Of a stretch of 37,582 nt of DNA, positions 1 through 8,202 are shown one piece after another (position 1 is the first letter of the stretch; every line of letters starts with the position of its first letter). The notes beneath the pieces were generated by a model, which saw only the letters and a program-made list of their open reading frames with translations, was not told the origin of the DNA and ran no database searches. The stretch is taken from IMG/VR virus record IMGVR_UViG_3300042881_001919, positions 1-37,582 of that record, one strand, 5' to 3'. Source of the DNA: a virus. The translations under genes and the position numbers were made by a program.

Positions 1-837
1 ACTTATGATATCTCTATTGGAGATATCATAAGATGTTTCAACTTCATCTACCGTAATTAGTACGTTTATTTTTTCATCATTATCGTAAAAATATAAACAT
101 ACGTCATCGTTAAGTATAACATCTTTCGTAATAAAAAAAATCAAACCGTCGATATCGGAATAATTAAATAAGTTTTCATCTTTATGGAATAAAATTAAAT
201 CATCAACTTTTTCGGATTCAATCTTATAATTTAGATCACCATTAATTAATGTATCGTAAAGCCAGTTCTCAACAATACAATTAAATTTACGATAACTCTC
301 TAATGTGATATATTGTGAAAAATTTAATAAATTTTCTTTATCTAACGCGATTAAATGTAGGCTAACTTTATGTTCGTGAAATGGAAAGAAGTTACATTTT
401 TTTTCGGATAAGAAAGTTGTTTTTACCTTATCATCTATTACGGTATCATATACGATATGATAATACCTTTCGTAATCATATGTTAAAGCATATTCGGATA
501 ACTTTTTTGTTTGATAAAGTGCTGCCCATCCATAGTCAATTACCGATCTTTTAACCACAATTTCTCTATCCTTACCCACATATTTCGCCCAAGACATAAC
601 AGATTTTTCGGGCCAATAAAGTAGTGGGTTTTCTTTTGTTTGTATGTAAAAATCACACATATCGATAACCTCAGACGGTAATGGTATCGGACTATTTAAC
701 ATCACATCCAAATTTAATTCCTTAATGGTTTTGATATTATTAATTAAGATGTTAATTTTTTCTTCAGTGTCACAATAAGAACTTATCATTACAATTCTTT
801 TACCTTGCAAAATATCCTCATTGACTATCATTCCCAT
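1..837 (-). CDS. Glycosyltransferase-like protein, C-terminus cut by window edge
   Basis: This reading frame starts at ATG 837 (MGMIVNEDILQGKRI) and stays open for 279 codons to base 1, so the C-terminus is missing. The N-terminal part (KRIVMISSYCDTEEKINIL, then a stretch on hidden 'SPIPLPSEVIDMCDFYI') resembles the start of glycosyltransferase-like proteins found in large phages and algal viruses. A second segment, ALTYDYERYYHIVYDT, resembles the donor-site region of those proteins, with aromatic and acidic residues. No clear DxD motif is visible in the part present. It is divergent from the LamG gene at 896 and sits beside a glycan-enzyme cluster, which supports a role in sugar transfer. 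The coding call is firm; the function is inferred from weak resemblance and context. A 13-bp hairpin lies inside the coding region at 2-32. Confidence 0.6.
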   Translation of the reverse strand, partial: MGMIVNEDILQGKRIVMISSYCDTEEKINILINNIKTIKELNLDVMLNSPIPLPSEVIDMCDFYIQTKENPLLYWPEKSVMSWAKYVGKDREIVVKRSVIDYGWAALYQTKKLSEYALTYDYERYYHIVYDTVIDDKVKTTFLSEKKCNFFPFHEHKVSLHLIALDKENLLNFSQYITLESYRKFNCIVENWLYDTLINGDLNYKIESEKVDDLILFHKDENLFNYSDIDGLIFFITKDVILNDDVCLYFYDNDEKINVLITVDEVETSYDISNRDIIS

Positions 838-874
838 AACCTTAAAAATAGGTGAACGGTATTCAAAATTAAAG

Positions 875-882
875 TATTTATA
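875..882 (+). promoter_or_regulatory. TATTTATA promoter-like element
   Basis: TATTTATA ends 13 nt before the ATG at 896. It belongs to the recurrent element upstream of most transcription units here. Promoter function is inferred from position and repetition. Confidence 0.5.
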
Positions 883-895
883 AAATAAAGATTAA

Positions 896-1855
896 ATGCC
901 AAATAGTATTAAATATAATGTGAGTGCCGAAACATTGGCACTTAAAAAAGGTAATTTTTGGATTGGTACCGGCGACGTAGGTAAAGGTCCGACAAGTACT
1001 ACAGGTTATTGGAATGGTATAACCCCCCCCGCTGGTGGTTATACAATATACCTAAATAAGGCATCCAATGGTCCATCAATATATGTCGCATCAAACGACG
1101 CTGAATTAATTTCACGAACAAACCAAATTGCTGGTACATCATATACCACCGCAAACGAATGTTTTAATTATTATGCGAGTCAATCGGATAAAATGGTTTT
1201 TAATAGGGATTACGATTCAATAATAACAAATGGTTTGGTATTGAATTTAGATGCCGGATTTATCCCATCCTACCCAACAAACGGCACCACTTGGTATGAT
1301 TTATCTTATGGTGTGAATAATGGAGTGTTAACAAACGGACCAACCTTTAATAGTTCAAATGGTGGTAGTATTGTCTTTGATGGTGTTAATGATTGTATTG
1401 TAGTTAATTCTAATGCGAATATATTATCTAAAACAAGTTACACCAAAATTTCATGGTTTTATATTACAAGTTATCTTTATAATATTATTAGTGGTGGTAA
1501 TAGTGGACAACATGCATTTTGGTTAGAGGGGACAAATAAACTACGTGCTGGTCATAATGGTCAATGGAGTACAGTTGTTAGTACTACCAGTTTATCTTTA
1601 AATACTTGGTATTTTGGTGCGGTTACATTTAATACAAGTACGGGATGGGTATTATATGTTAATGGTGTCCAAGAAGCGACATCTTCTAGTACCGCAACAT
1701 ACACAGGTGCTGATGAAATATTAATAGGTGCTTATGGTACTGGGTCTAATGTTTTTGCAGGTAGAATTGCGGTAGCGCAAGTTTATAATCGAGTATTATC
1801 CGCGTCAGAAATACTCCAAAACTATAACGCAACCAAAGCAAGATTTGGATTATAA
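896..1855 (+). CDS. LamG/concanavalin-fold phage structural protein (probable adhesin)
   Basis: A 319-aa protein. Residues about 115-315 form a LamG/concanavalin A-like jelly roll: GLVLNLDAGFIPSYP opens the domain, then TTWYDLS, GSIVFDGVND, a central WFYITSYLYNI strand, LNTWYFGAVTF and ILIGAYG near the end, closed by RIAVAQVYNRVLSASEI. This pattern is common in tail fibres and surface proteins of large phages and usually binds carbohydrate. The first 110 residues are a separate Gly/Thr-rich module of unknown role. There is no signal peptide, as expected for a virion protein assembled in the cytoplasm. It is the first gene rightwards from a divergent promoter region and is followed after 14 nt by a small unknown gene. 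Domain call is strong; receptor binding is inferred. Confidence 0.8.
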   Translation: MPNSIKYNVSAETLALKKGNFWIGTGDVGKGPTSTTGYWNGITPPAGGYTIYLNKASNGPSIYVASNDAELISRTNQIAGTSYTTANECFNYYASQSDKMVFNRDYDSIITNGLVLNLDAGFIPSYPTNGTTWYDLSYGVNNGVLTNGPTFNSSNGGSIVFDGVNDCIVVNSNANILSKTSYTKISWFYITSYLYNIISGGNSGQHAFWLEGTNKLRAGHNGQWSTVVSTTSLSLNTWYFGAVTFNTSTGWVLYVNGVQEATSSSTATYTGADEILIGAYGTGSNVFAGRIAVAQVYNRVLSASEILQNYNATKARFGL

Positions 1856-1858
1856 TAA

Positions 1859-1866
1859 TATTTATT
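1859..1866 (+). promoter_or_regulatory. TATTTATT promoter-like element
   Basis: TATTTATT lies between the LamG stop and the ATG at 1870, with only 3 nt to that ATG. The same string plus AATATG recurs before the HAD gene at 25515. Confidence 0.4.
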
Positions 1867-1869
1867 AAT

Positions 1870-2148
1870 ATGGAAACGCAAGTACAAGAATATGATAACA
1901 GAGAATTTATGATTTTTAATGTGAGTGAATTAAACGAAATAGATTTCACTCAAGTTTTAGAAACATCTGAGGACACCGTTAGAAAATCGGTAGACCAAAC
2001 AAAAACATTTGTTAAATGGGATGGTGTAATTCCGGAATGTGTTAGTAATCTAAATACAAAGGAAGGACCTTACACGTATGAGGAAATTTTAACAATTTTA
2101 TCAACACCAGAATGGACGGACCCAAATCCACCAATGATAATGACATAA
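1870..2148 (+). CDS. Small unknown acidic protein
   Basis: A 92-aa protein with no recognised domain, rich in Glu, Asp and Thr, with no membrane segment or signal peptide. It follows the LamG gene by 14 nt and precedes the GT9 gene by 38 nt. Its position among adhesin genes suggests a fibre-associated or chaperone protein, but nothing in the sequence proves this. If the TATTTATT element 3 nt upstream is a promoter, the true start may be the internal Met14 (MIFNVSELNEIDF). The continuous frame and tight fit between neighbours make it a real gene. Confidence 0.65.
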   Translation: METQVQEYDNREFMIFNVSELNEIDFTQVLETSEDTVRKSVDQTKTFVKWDGVIPECVSNLNTKEGPYTYEEILTILSTPEWTDPNPPMIMT

Positions 2149-2150
2149 CT

Positions 2151-2158
2151 TATTTATT
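2151..2158 (+). promoter_or_regulatory. TATTTATT promoter-like element
   Basis: TATTTATT directly follows the stop of the 92-aa gene and ends 28 nt before the ATG at 2187. Confidence 0.4.
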
Positions 2159-2186
2159 TTTATCTCATAGTCTTTATAATTAAGAT

Positions 2187-3116
2187 ATGAAAAAAGTATG
2201 TTTGGATGTTTCAGGATCAAGGGCGTTAGGCGATACCATAGCGGTAACCCCTACTCTAAGGAAACTTTACCATTCATACAATCAAAAAATTTCAATTATT
2301 ACTCACCATCCACACCTGTTTTCAAATAACCCATATGTTGATGTTATCCATAGTGAATTAACAGATGAGATTAAAAACGAATGTGAGGTTTTTAATTCGT
2401 TCAATATTGGATATCACCCAAATGGTGTTTGTTATAAACACAACGCAATGGATATAAGACAATTCCACGCAATTAATCTTGGTTTTATGTTAACCAAAGA
2501 TGAAATGGAATTGGATTACATTCCTGACGAATACGAACCTATTGAAGGTCTGCCTGAAAAATACGTTTTAATACACCCCGTTCAAAATTGGAACTCAAGA
2601 ACGTGGGGTGCAAAAAAATGGCAACTACTTACAAAACTTTTAAACCAAAAAGGAATTGCGGTTGTATCGGTAGGAAAAGATTCTTCAGAACTTGGTGGAT
2701 CTAATGTGGATAAACCAGTATTCAACTTCCCAATAGAATTAGGTATGAACCTAATGAACCAAACAAGTTTATCTCAAACTTGGCACCTCATCAATAAATC
2801 TATGTGTTTCATCACAATGGACTCAGGTTTATTACATTTAGCAGGAACAACAGACATTGACATCATTCAATTGGGTAGTTCAATAAACCCTGAGTTTAGA
2901 TCACCATTTAGAAAAGGATCTCAAGAATATAAGTACCACTACGTAAGAGGCGGTTGTGGATTGAATTGTGCGTCTGATATGAAATATGGTGTAAGAGAAT
3001 GGCAATCAATTCAAGGAATACCATCGTTAGTTAATTGTCTTGAGAGAAAGGAAACTTTTGAATGTCACCCAAACCCTCTAATAGTTTACAATAAGGTATT
3101 GGAGTTTGTTAGTTAA
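2187..3116 (+). CDS. GT9-type (heptosyltransferase-like) glycosyltransferase
   Basis: A 309-aa protein with the two-half GT-B layout of glycosyltransferase family 9, the ADP-heptose:LPS heptosyltransferase family. The N-terminal half opens with GSRALGDTIAVTPTLRKLY, matching the family's GD(x)xxxTP acceptor-side motif, and ends in a strand on FSNNPYVDVIHSE. The C-terminal half contains VLIHPVQNWNSRTWGAKKW, KGIAVVSVGKD and CFITMDSGLLHLAGTTDI, matching the family's (T/S)DSG..H.A nucleotide-sugar site. Family members transfer a sugar from an activated nucleotide donor. Here the acceptor is unknown: host surface polysaccharide or a phage protein are both possible. Length is close to the usual 320-350 aa. 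Confidence 0.85.
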   Translation: MKKVCLDVSGSRALGDTIAVTPTLRKLYHSYNQKISIITHHPHLFSNNPYVDVIHSELTDEIKNECEVFNSFNIGYHPNGVCYKHNAMDIRQFHAINLGFMLTKDEMELDYIPDEYEPIEGLPEKYVLIHPVQNWNSRTWGAKKWQLLTKLLNQKGIAVVSVGKDSSELGGSNVDKPVFNFPIELGMNLMNQTSLSQTWHLINKSMCFITMDSGLLHLAGTTDIDIIQLGSSINPEFRSPFRKGSQEYKYHYVRGGCGLNCASDMKYGVREWQSIQGIPSLVNCLERKETFECHPNPLIVYNKVLEFVS

Positions 3117-3138
3117 TAACCATAAAGTCAAAACAAAG

Positions 3139-3146
3139 TATTTATT
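3139..3146 (+). promoter_or_regulatory. TATTTATT promoter-like element
   Basis: TATTTATT ends 17 nt before the ATG at 3164. It is the last such element before the glycan cluster at 3504-9882, whose genes may be read through from here. Confidence 0.4.
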
Positions 3147-3163
3147 AAGAAAGAATTTAATAA

Positions 3164-3466
3164 ATGCCAAACATAGTTCAGATAAATGGAATAACAGGTA
3201 CATCACCATATGATATATATGTTTGTGATATAACATTGAATTATTGTTTTTCCGCATTCACCGCAACAACAATAACACCACCCTTCCAATTTCCTGTGCC
3301 ACCACCATTAGATAATACCACCGAAATTATTTTAAAGATAGTAGATTCGTTGGGTTGTGAGAAATTTATTTTATTAACTTGTGGTGTTTTATATGGTAAA
3401 CAATTCGAGGACTTTGAGGTATTCTTATTCCAAGATTCGGATATTTATCTATTTGAGGGGCCTTAA
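3164..3466 (+). CDS. Small unknown protein, probable virion component
   Basis: A 100-aa protein beginning MPNIVQINGITGTSPYDIYV. It has a Cys pair in the N-terminal third (VCDITLNYCF), a Pro-rich middle (FQFPVPPPLD), a second Cys pair (GCEKFILLTCG) and an acidic, Phe-rich tail. It is predicted mainly beta. Proteins with a similar opening occur near fibre genes of large phages, but no domain with known function is recognised. It has its own upstream TATTTATT element and lies between GT genes. The coding call is good; the structural role is inferred from neighbours only. Confidence 0.65.
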   Translation: MPNIVQINGITGTSPYDIYVCDITLNYCFSAFTATTITPPFQFPVPPPLDNTTEIILKIVDSLGCEKFILLTCGVLYGKQFEDFEVFLFQDSDIYLFEGP

Positions 3467-3503
3467 TAATTTACAACTGATTTCCTTTTAATATTTTTAA
3501 GAT

Positions 3504-4748
3504 ATGAAAATATTTGTACAGATAGCATCGTATCGCGACCCACAACTTATTCCAACAATTAAATCAATGTTGGAAAATGCGAAAAAACCAAAAAATCTTA
3601 GAATTGGTATTGCAAGACAATTTCATCCTGAGGATGGCTTTGATGATTTAACCGAGTATGAAAAGGACGATCGTTTTCGTATTTTAAATATTGATTACAC
3701 AGAGTCAAAAGGAGTTTGTTGGGCAAGACACCAAGTACAACAATTATATAAAGGTGAGGAGTATACCCTTCAGATTGATTCTCATATGAGATTTGAGAAG
3801 GATTGGGACGACACGCTTATCAAGATGATTAAACAACTCCAAAAGAAAGGACATAAAAAACCATTGTTAACAGGTTATGTTTCATCTTTTAATCCTGAGA
3901 ATGATCCTGAAGGTAGAACACAAGAACCCTGGAGAATGGCTTTTGATAGATTTACACCCGAAGGTGTTGTATTCTTTTTACCTGAAACAATACCAGGATG
4001 GAAGGAACTTAAAGAACCTGTTACAGCTAGATTTTATTCAGCTCACTTCTGCTTTACGTTAGGTCAATTCTCAACAGAGGTCCAACACGACCCTGAGTTT
4101 TATTTTCACGGAGAAGAAATCTCAATCACCGTAAGGGCTTACACTCACGGATATGATTTATTCCACCCACATAAAACCGTTATTTGGCATGAATACACTC
4201 GTAAAGGTAGAACAAAACAATGGGATGATGATAAAGATTGGTATAAAAGAAATACCGCTTGTCACATTAAAAATAGACAACTTTTAGGTATTGATGGTGA
4301 AAACTATTCTGGTAACACATCAGAATGGTTTGGTACCGAAAGAACAATCCAAGACTATGAAAAATATGCAGGTCTTTTATTCGAAACAAGAGGAGTACAG
4401 CAAGAAACAATTGACAAGACATACCCACCAAACACGTATGATTATAAAAATATTAAGGAATGGAAAAAATCTTTCTCTAGCATTTTTAAACATTGTATTG
4501 ATTTAAGTTTAAGTCAAGTACCTGAAACTGATTATGATTTTTGGGTGGTTGCATTCCACGATAAAGATCACAACACATTGTTTAGGCAAGACGCTGACGC
4601 TAACGAAATAGTTAGAATAAAATCAGATCCTGACGGATATGGGAAGGTATGGAGAGAATTCCACACAACTCAACGTCCGGCTTATTGGGTAGTTTGGCCT
4701 CACTCATTATCTAAAGATTGGTGTGAAAGAATTGTGGGTAATTTATGA
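3504..4748 (+). CDS. GlcNAc-transferase-type glycosyltransferase (PF11397-like)
   Basis: A 414-aa protein resembling the 'Glycosyltransferase (GlcNAc)' family, whose founding member glycosylates hydroxyproline of Dictyostelium Skp1. The GT-A domain begins at residue 1 with IFVQIASYRDPQL, continues with SKGVCWARHQVQQLY and the DxD-equivalent TLQIDSHMRFEKDWDD (about residues 91-106), and ends with FYFHGEEISITVRAYTHGYD and IWHEYTRKGR (about 200-240). The rest, about 250-414, is an extension of unknown role. It begins the packed part of the glycan cluster; the next gene starts 40 nt downstream. The acceptor is unknown. A protein acceptor is worth considering given the nearby Pro/Thr-rich virion proteins. 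Confidence 0.8.
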   Translation: MKIFVQIASYRDPQLIPTIKSMLENAKKPKNLRIGIARQFHPEDGFDDLTEYEKDDRFRILNIDYTESKGVCWARHQVQQLYKGEEYTLQIDSHMRFEKDWDDTLIKMIKQLQKKGHKKPLLTGYVSSFNPENDPEGRTQEPWRMAFDRFTPEGVVFFLPETIPGWKELKEPVTARFYSAHFCFTLGQFSTEVQHDPEFYFHGEEISITVRAYTHGYDLFHPHKTVIWHEYTRKGRTKQWDDDKDWYKRNTACHIKNRQLLGIDGENYSGNTSEWFGTERTIQDYEKYAGLLFETRGVQQETIDKTYPPNTYDYKNIKEWKKSFSSIFKHCIDLSLSQVPETDYDFWVVAFHDKDHNTLFRQDADANEIVRIKSDPDGYGKVWREFHTTQRPAYWVVWPHSLSKDWCERIVGNL

Positions 4749-4788
4749 TATTAATATCTCATAAAGGAATATTCAAAATACTTTCACA

Positions 4789-5625
4789 ATGATTGAGGTT
4801 ACATATCAAAAACCTAATGGGTCGACTTGGTCGGTTACTAATATGTATGATAAATTTTTCAATTATTTATCTGAAAATTATGAGTGTATCCATAACCCCC
4901 CAACTTGCGTTGGTTATGGATCACCTAATTCTCCACATCATATGACCATAAAAAATCTTTCTAACAACAAGTATTTTGTTGTTTCATATTGGGATTATAC
5001 GGGGGATATTTATAACCCTAAATACGGTTGGGATGTAGATAATATGATAGGTTTATTTACATCAAGTGGAGTTCATTATGATTTCAAGTTTACCCCATTT
5101 TCATATATGACGTATTCCACAGAATTTGAGAGTTATTCCAAAAACATTGTACCGTTTGATAAAAAACCAAATAATGAATTATTTTTTAGGGGATATCTAC
5201 ACGGGATGAGAAGAAAATTACATTTATTAAATGAGATCCCAATGAGTGAGGAAAGAATAGAACCTTTTGATTATTTTAAAGAATTAACAAATAATAAAAT
5301 ATGTTTGTCACTTAACGGTGTTGGTGAAATATGTTTTAGAGATATAGAAATTTTATCTTCAGGATCTGTTTTATTGAGACCATTATTAAAACAAAAATTA
5401 CATAACGAATTAATACCAAACGTTCATTACATACCTTTTGAAGAAAGTTTTGACCCCGCTGAACAAATGGAGATAATAAAAGAAAAATATAATGAAATAA
5501 AAGATAATGATGATCTATTAAGAGAGGTTTCTAAGAATGGATATCAATGGTATAGGGAAAATGGGACACCTCAATCTAATGTTGATATTTTAAAAAACAT
5601 ACTTAATATTGATTTAATAATGTAA
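4789..5625 (+). CDS. GT90/CAP10-like glycosyltransferase
   Basis: A 278-aa protein. The diagnostic part is the C-terminal half: ELFFRGYLHGMRRKL (about residues 126-140), then ICLSLNGVGEICFRDIEILSSGSVLLRP and VHYIPFEE. This resembles the nucleotide-sugar-binding half of CAP10/GT90-type transferases, with the FRG and the G..E-RD-E pattern followed by 'GSV(L/P)' and a Tyr-Pro-Phe stretch. The N-terminal 110 residues are less conserved, with a YWDYTGD motif. Members add xylose, glucose or similar sugars to proteins or capsule. The gene is followed by the DUF6165-like gene after 10 nt, so they are almost surely cotranscribed. Family assignment is by eye and moderately sure. Confidence 0.65.
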   Translation: MIEVTYQKPNGSTWSVTNMYDKFFNYLSENYECIHNPPTCVGYGSPNSPHHMTIKNLSNNKYFVVSYWDYTGDIYNPKYGWDVDNMIGLFTSSGVHYDFKFTPFSYMTYSTEFESYSKNIVPFDKKPNNELFFRGYLHGMRRKLHLLNEIPMSEERIEPFDYFKELTNNKICLSLNGVGEICFRDIEILSSGSVLLRPLLKQKLHNELIPNVHYIPFEESFDPAEQMEIIKEKYNEIKDNDDLLREVSKNGYQWYRENGTPQSNVDILKNILNIDLIM

Positions 5626-5635
5626 AAAAATAAAT

Positions 5636-6007
5636 ATGGAATACCCAATAAGTGAAATTTTAGATAGATACTCAATTGCAGTTTTAAAAAAACAAAGATT
5701 AGATGCTGATAATGATATTGAATTAAATGATTTATCGGAAGTAATTGAGGAATATAAAAAAATTAATTCTCAAATTATCGAAACTTATATTGATAAATTG
5801 GTTTCTATTAATGGTGATATATGGGATTTAGAATCTGACATTAGAAAAGGTAAAGAAGGTGAGTTAGGGTTAGAGGAAGTTGGTAGACGAGCAATAAGAA
5901 TTAGAGAATTTAACAAAATTAGAGTTGGTTATAAAAATATAATTGTAGAAACTTTTGGTGAAGGATATAAAGATGTTAAAATGAATCATGCAAGTTCTGA
6001 CGAATAA
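5636..6007 (+). CDS. DUF6165-like small helical protein
   Basis: A 123-aa mostly helical protein. It opens with YPISEILDRYSIAVLKKQRL and later has VSINGDIWDLESDIRKGKE, then AIRIREFNKIRVGYKNIIVE. This matches the layout of DUF6165-like proteins: a 'S..EilDk.sIl..K' start, an 'iN..lWdiE..iR' centre and a 'N..R...K..i' end, which occur beside LPS and glycosyltransferase genes in bacteria and cyanophages. Its biochemical role is unknown. It ends by overlapping the next gene by 20 nt (5988-6007), suggesting translational coupling. Confidence 0.65.
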   Translation: MEYPISEILDRYSIAVLKKQRLDADNDIELNDLSEVIEEYKKINSQIIETYIDKLVSINGDIWDLESDIRKGKEGELGLEEVGRRAIRIREFNKIRVGYKNIIVETFGEGYKDVKMNHASSDE

Positions 6008-6815
6008 GATAGTAATTTCCCTAACAACGGTTCCCGAAAGATTGTCGTATGATGTTGAGGACGGTTTTAAATCGGTACTAAAATCTATTTGTAATCAGAA
6101 TTACGATAACTATGAAGTACATCTAAATTTACCTGAAATATATAAAGTAACTGGCGAACATTACATTATACCTGAATGGTTAGATGAATTACAAAAAGAA
6201 CACCCACATTTAAAAATTTATCGTGTTGAGGATATGGGTCCTCCGACTAAAGTTATACCAACAATATTGAGAGAGTCTGATGAAACACTCCTAATTGTTG
6301 TTGATGATGATTTAATTTATCACGAAGATATGATCTTAGAACACATTAAATACCATATGGAATTACCTAATTCTGTTATCCTATATGATGGTAGAAGTTT
6401 AATGGGGTCAAAATATGGTGATTTAAGAGATTCTTGGGTTATATGTGTGACAAAACCAACAAGAATAAGAGGGATGTTGCAACATTATAAATCTGTTTCC
6501 TACCACAAAAAATATTTCCAAGAAGATTTCTTTCAAGATTTTTTAGGTAAAACAAAGTCTGACGACATTTTGATGACATATTATTTTTTACATAAAAAAA
6601 TAAAAATGTATGTGGTTCCTTACGAAAAAGATGTGGAAAAAATCCAAACCTATGATGAATGGTATAATTTTCAAGGAGTTACAACTTTTCCTGTTTTAAG
6701 ACACTCAAATAGTTTAGGAAACACAGGTTGTAATCACCCAAAAATTTTAGAATTAGAAACAAAATTTTTTATACCGGATGAGTTTAAACGAATAGATACC
6801 GAAATAATTGATTGA
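5988..6815 (+). CDS. GT-A-fold glycosyltransferase
   Basis: A 275-aa protein. The opening NKIVISLTTVPERLSYDV is a typical first strand of GT-A transferases acting like glycosyltransferase family 2 relatives. Residues about 93-107 hold ETLLIVVDDDLIYHEDM, an Asp triplet fitting the metal- and nucleotide-sugar-binding DxD. SDDILMTYYFLHKKIKMYVV (about 186-205) fits the region carrying the catalytic base (usually ED). The overlap with the preceding gene and the stop at 6815 directly before the next start show it is part of one operon. Acceptor and sugar are not predictable from sequence. Confidence 0.7.
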   Translation: MQVLTNKIVISLTTVPERLSYDVEDGFKSVLKSICNQNYDNYEVHLNLPEIYKVTGEHYIIPEWLDELQKEHPHLKIYRVEDMGPPTKVIPTILRESDETLLIVVDDDLIYHEDMILEHIKYHMELPNSVILYDGRSLMGSKYGDLRDSWVICVTKPTRIRGMLQHYKSVSYHKKYFQEDFFQDFLGKTKSDDILMTYYFLHKKIKMYVVPYEKDVEKIQTYDEWYNFQGVTTFPVLRHSNSLGNTGCNHPKILELETKFFIPDEFKRIDTEIID

Positions 6816-6816
6816 T

Positions 6817-7506
6817 ATGGAATACTTTAATGAAATTAAAAAATGGGATGATTTACATTGTGAAAAACACGTAATGAATTTGGTAAATAATATAACCGAA
6901 TTGTTAGAAAATAGGGGTATCAGTGAACTTTATTATATTGATATTGGTGCTAATGTTGGAAAAGTTTATGATTTACTAAAAGAAAGAAATAATTTAAAGA
7001 AGGTTTGGATGTATGAGGCGAGCCCAATGTTATTTGATTATTTAAAAATTAAATACGAAAAAGACGATAACGTAGTTTTATCTCACGGAGCAATTTCAAA
7101 TACAGAAGGGACTGTACCATTTGATGAAACATCAATGTTATATCAAATAAAAAACAACGTCGAAGAGTTTAATTTTGGATTATCCAAAATCGGTAACTCA
7201 CCAAATCAATTAGAAATTAACTCAAACAAAATTTCTAACCTTATAGGGAATAACGAAGAGATATTTAACAACGTATCTTTTATTAAAATTGACACAGAGA
7301 ATGTTGATTTTTTTATTTTAGATGACTTAATCTCAGTTGTTGAAAAATTTAAAACAAAACCGATCATTGAGTTTGAGGTTAACTACAAATCAAGTACAAT
7401 CACTAATGAAATGGCTCAAGATATATTGAATAAATACGTGTTGGTTGGGTATAAACCTTTACGATTAGAGGACTGCTGGGGTGACGGAATATTAATACCA
7501 AACTAA
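6817..7506 (+). CDS. FkbM-type SAM-dependent methyltransferase
   Basis: A 229-aa protein starting at ATG 6817 (MEYFNEIKKWDD), one base after the TGA of the previous gene; a TTG at 6808 in the same frame would overlap it and is less likely. SAM-binding motif I is YYIDIGANVGKVYDLL (about residues 42-57), followed by KKVWMYEASPMLFDYLK with the acidic residue expected to hold the ribose. VSFIKIDTENVDFFILDDL fits the FkbM motif (iKiDvEg.e..vl), and PIIEFEVNY follows. FkbM-type enzymes O-methylate sugars in polysaccharides and natural products. It may cap or modify a glycan built by the neighbouring transferases. Confidence 0.8.
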   Translation: MEYFNEIKKWDDLHCEKHVMNLVNNITELLENRGISELYYIDIGANVGKVYDLLKERNNLKKVWMYEASPMLFDYLKIKYEKDDNVVLSHGAISNTEGTVPFDETSMLYQIKNNVEEFNFGLSKIGNSPNQLEINSNKISNLIGNNEEIFNNVSFIKIDTENVDFFILDDLISVVEKFKTKPIIEFEVNYKSSTITNEMAQDILNKYVLVGYKPLRLEDCWGDGILIPN

Positions 7507-7510
7507 TATT

Positions 7511-8194
7511 ATGAATGAAATTTTAAAAATTGCGGAAGAATTTAACAAAATACCAAAAAAGTATTGGGATAGTATAACATTAACAGGACATCAACACGAT
7601 TTTGAGAGAAGTAAACCAGGTCCCTACCTAAAAACTGCCGCCGAAATTGCTCGGGTTCTGAATATGAAGACGGTTGTTGAGATAGGATCAACAAGATTTG
7701 CGTTATCTCAAAAATGTTTAGATTATTATAATGGTAATATGGATCCTTTTGTGTCCCCTCCGTGTTGTGCCGATGGTCACGGTGGTATAATTTGGTCATT
7801 AGAGGGGTTTGAAGTTTATTCGTGCGATATAGACCCTAATTGTAAAACTCAGGCTGAGTGGTCATTTGGTAACATTAGAATACCGTTTCCTAACAATTTA
7901 CACCTTCACATACCTGAAGATGGTATTGAGTTTTTAAGTAACTTTGATAAAACAATTGATGTTTTATTTTTAGATGGTTGGGATACAGGTACCTATGAAT
8001 ATAGAGAAAAACATCTCGAGTCTTTTATTACCGCTAAAGATAAATTAGCTGACGTTCATTTAATTCTAATTGACGATACCGACTTCAATATCGAAGGGGA
8101 GGGTAAAGATGCGTTTTTATCCCCACATTTATTAGAGTTAGGTTATTACTTGTTATTTGATGGGAGACAAAAATTATATATAAACAAAATTTAA
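7511..8194 (+). CDS. Methyltransferase-fold protein
   Basis: A 227-aa protein. A Rossmann core is indicated by TVVEIGSTRFALSQKCLDYY (about residues 56-75), FEVYSCDIDPNCKTQAEW (about 100-117), IDVLFLDGWDTGTYEYREKH (about 150-169) and LILIDDTDF (about 184-192). This is the motif series of class I methyltransferases of the Methyltransf_24-like type. Motif I is degenerate (EIGSTRFALS rather than ExGxGxG), so catalytic activity is not assured. A CC-containing loop (PPCCADGHGG) between the first two strands is unusual. It lies 4 nt after the FkbM-type gene and 8 nt before the HtrL-GT fusion. Confidence 0.6.
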   Translation: MNEILKIAEEFNKIPKKYWDSITLTGHQHDFERSKPGPYLKTAAEIARVLNMKTVVEIGSTRFALSQKCLDYYNGNMDPFVSPPCCADGHGGIIWSLEGFEVYSCDIDPNCKTQAEWSFGNIRIPFPNNLHLHIPEDGIEFLSNFDKTIDVLFLDGWDTGTYEYREKHLESFITAKDKLADVHLILIDDTDFNIEGEGKDAFLSPHLLELGYYLLFDGRQKLYINKI

Positions 8195-8202
8195 TATTAA
8201 CT

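Noticed and set aside
6808-6816. TTG 6808 as start of the FkbM-type gene
   Set aside because: An ATG three codons downstream, just after the previous stop, is more likely.
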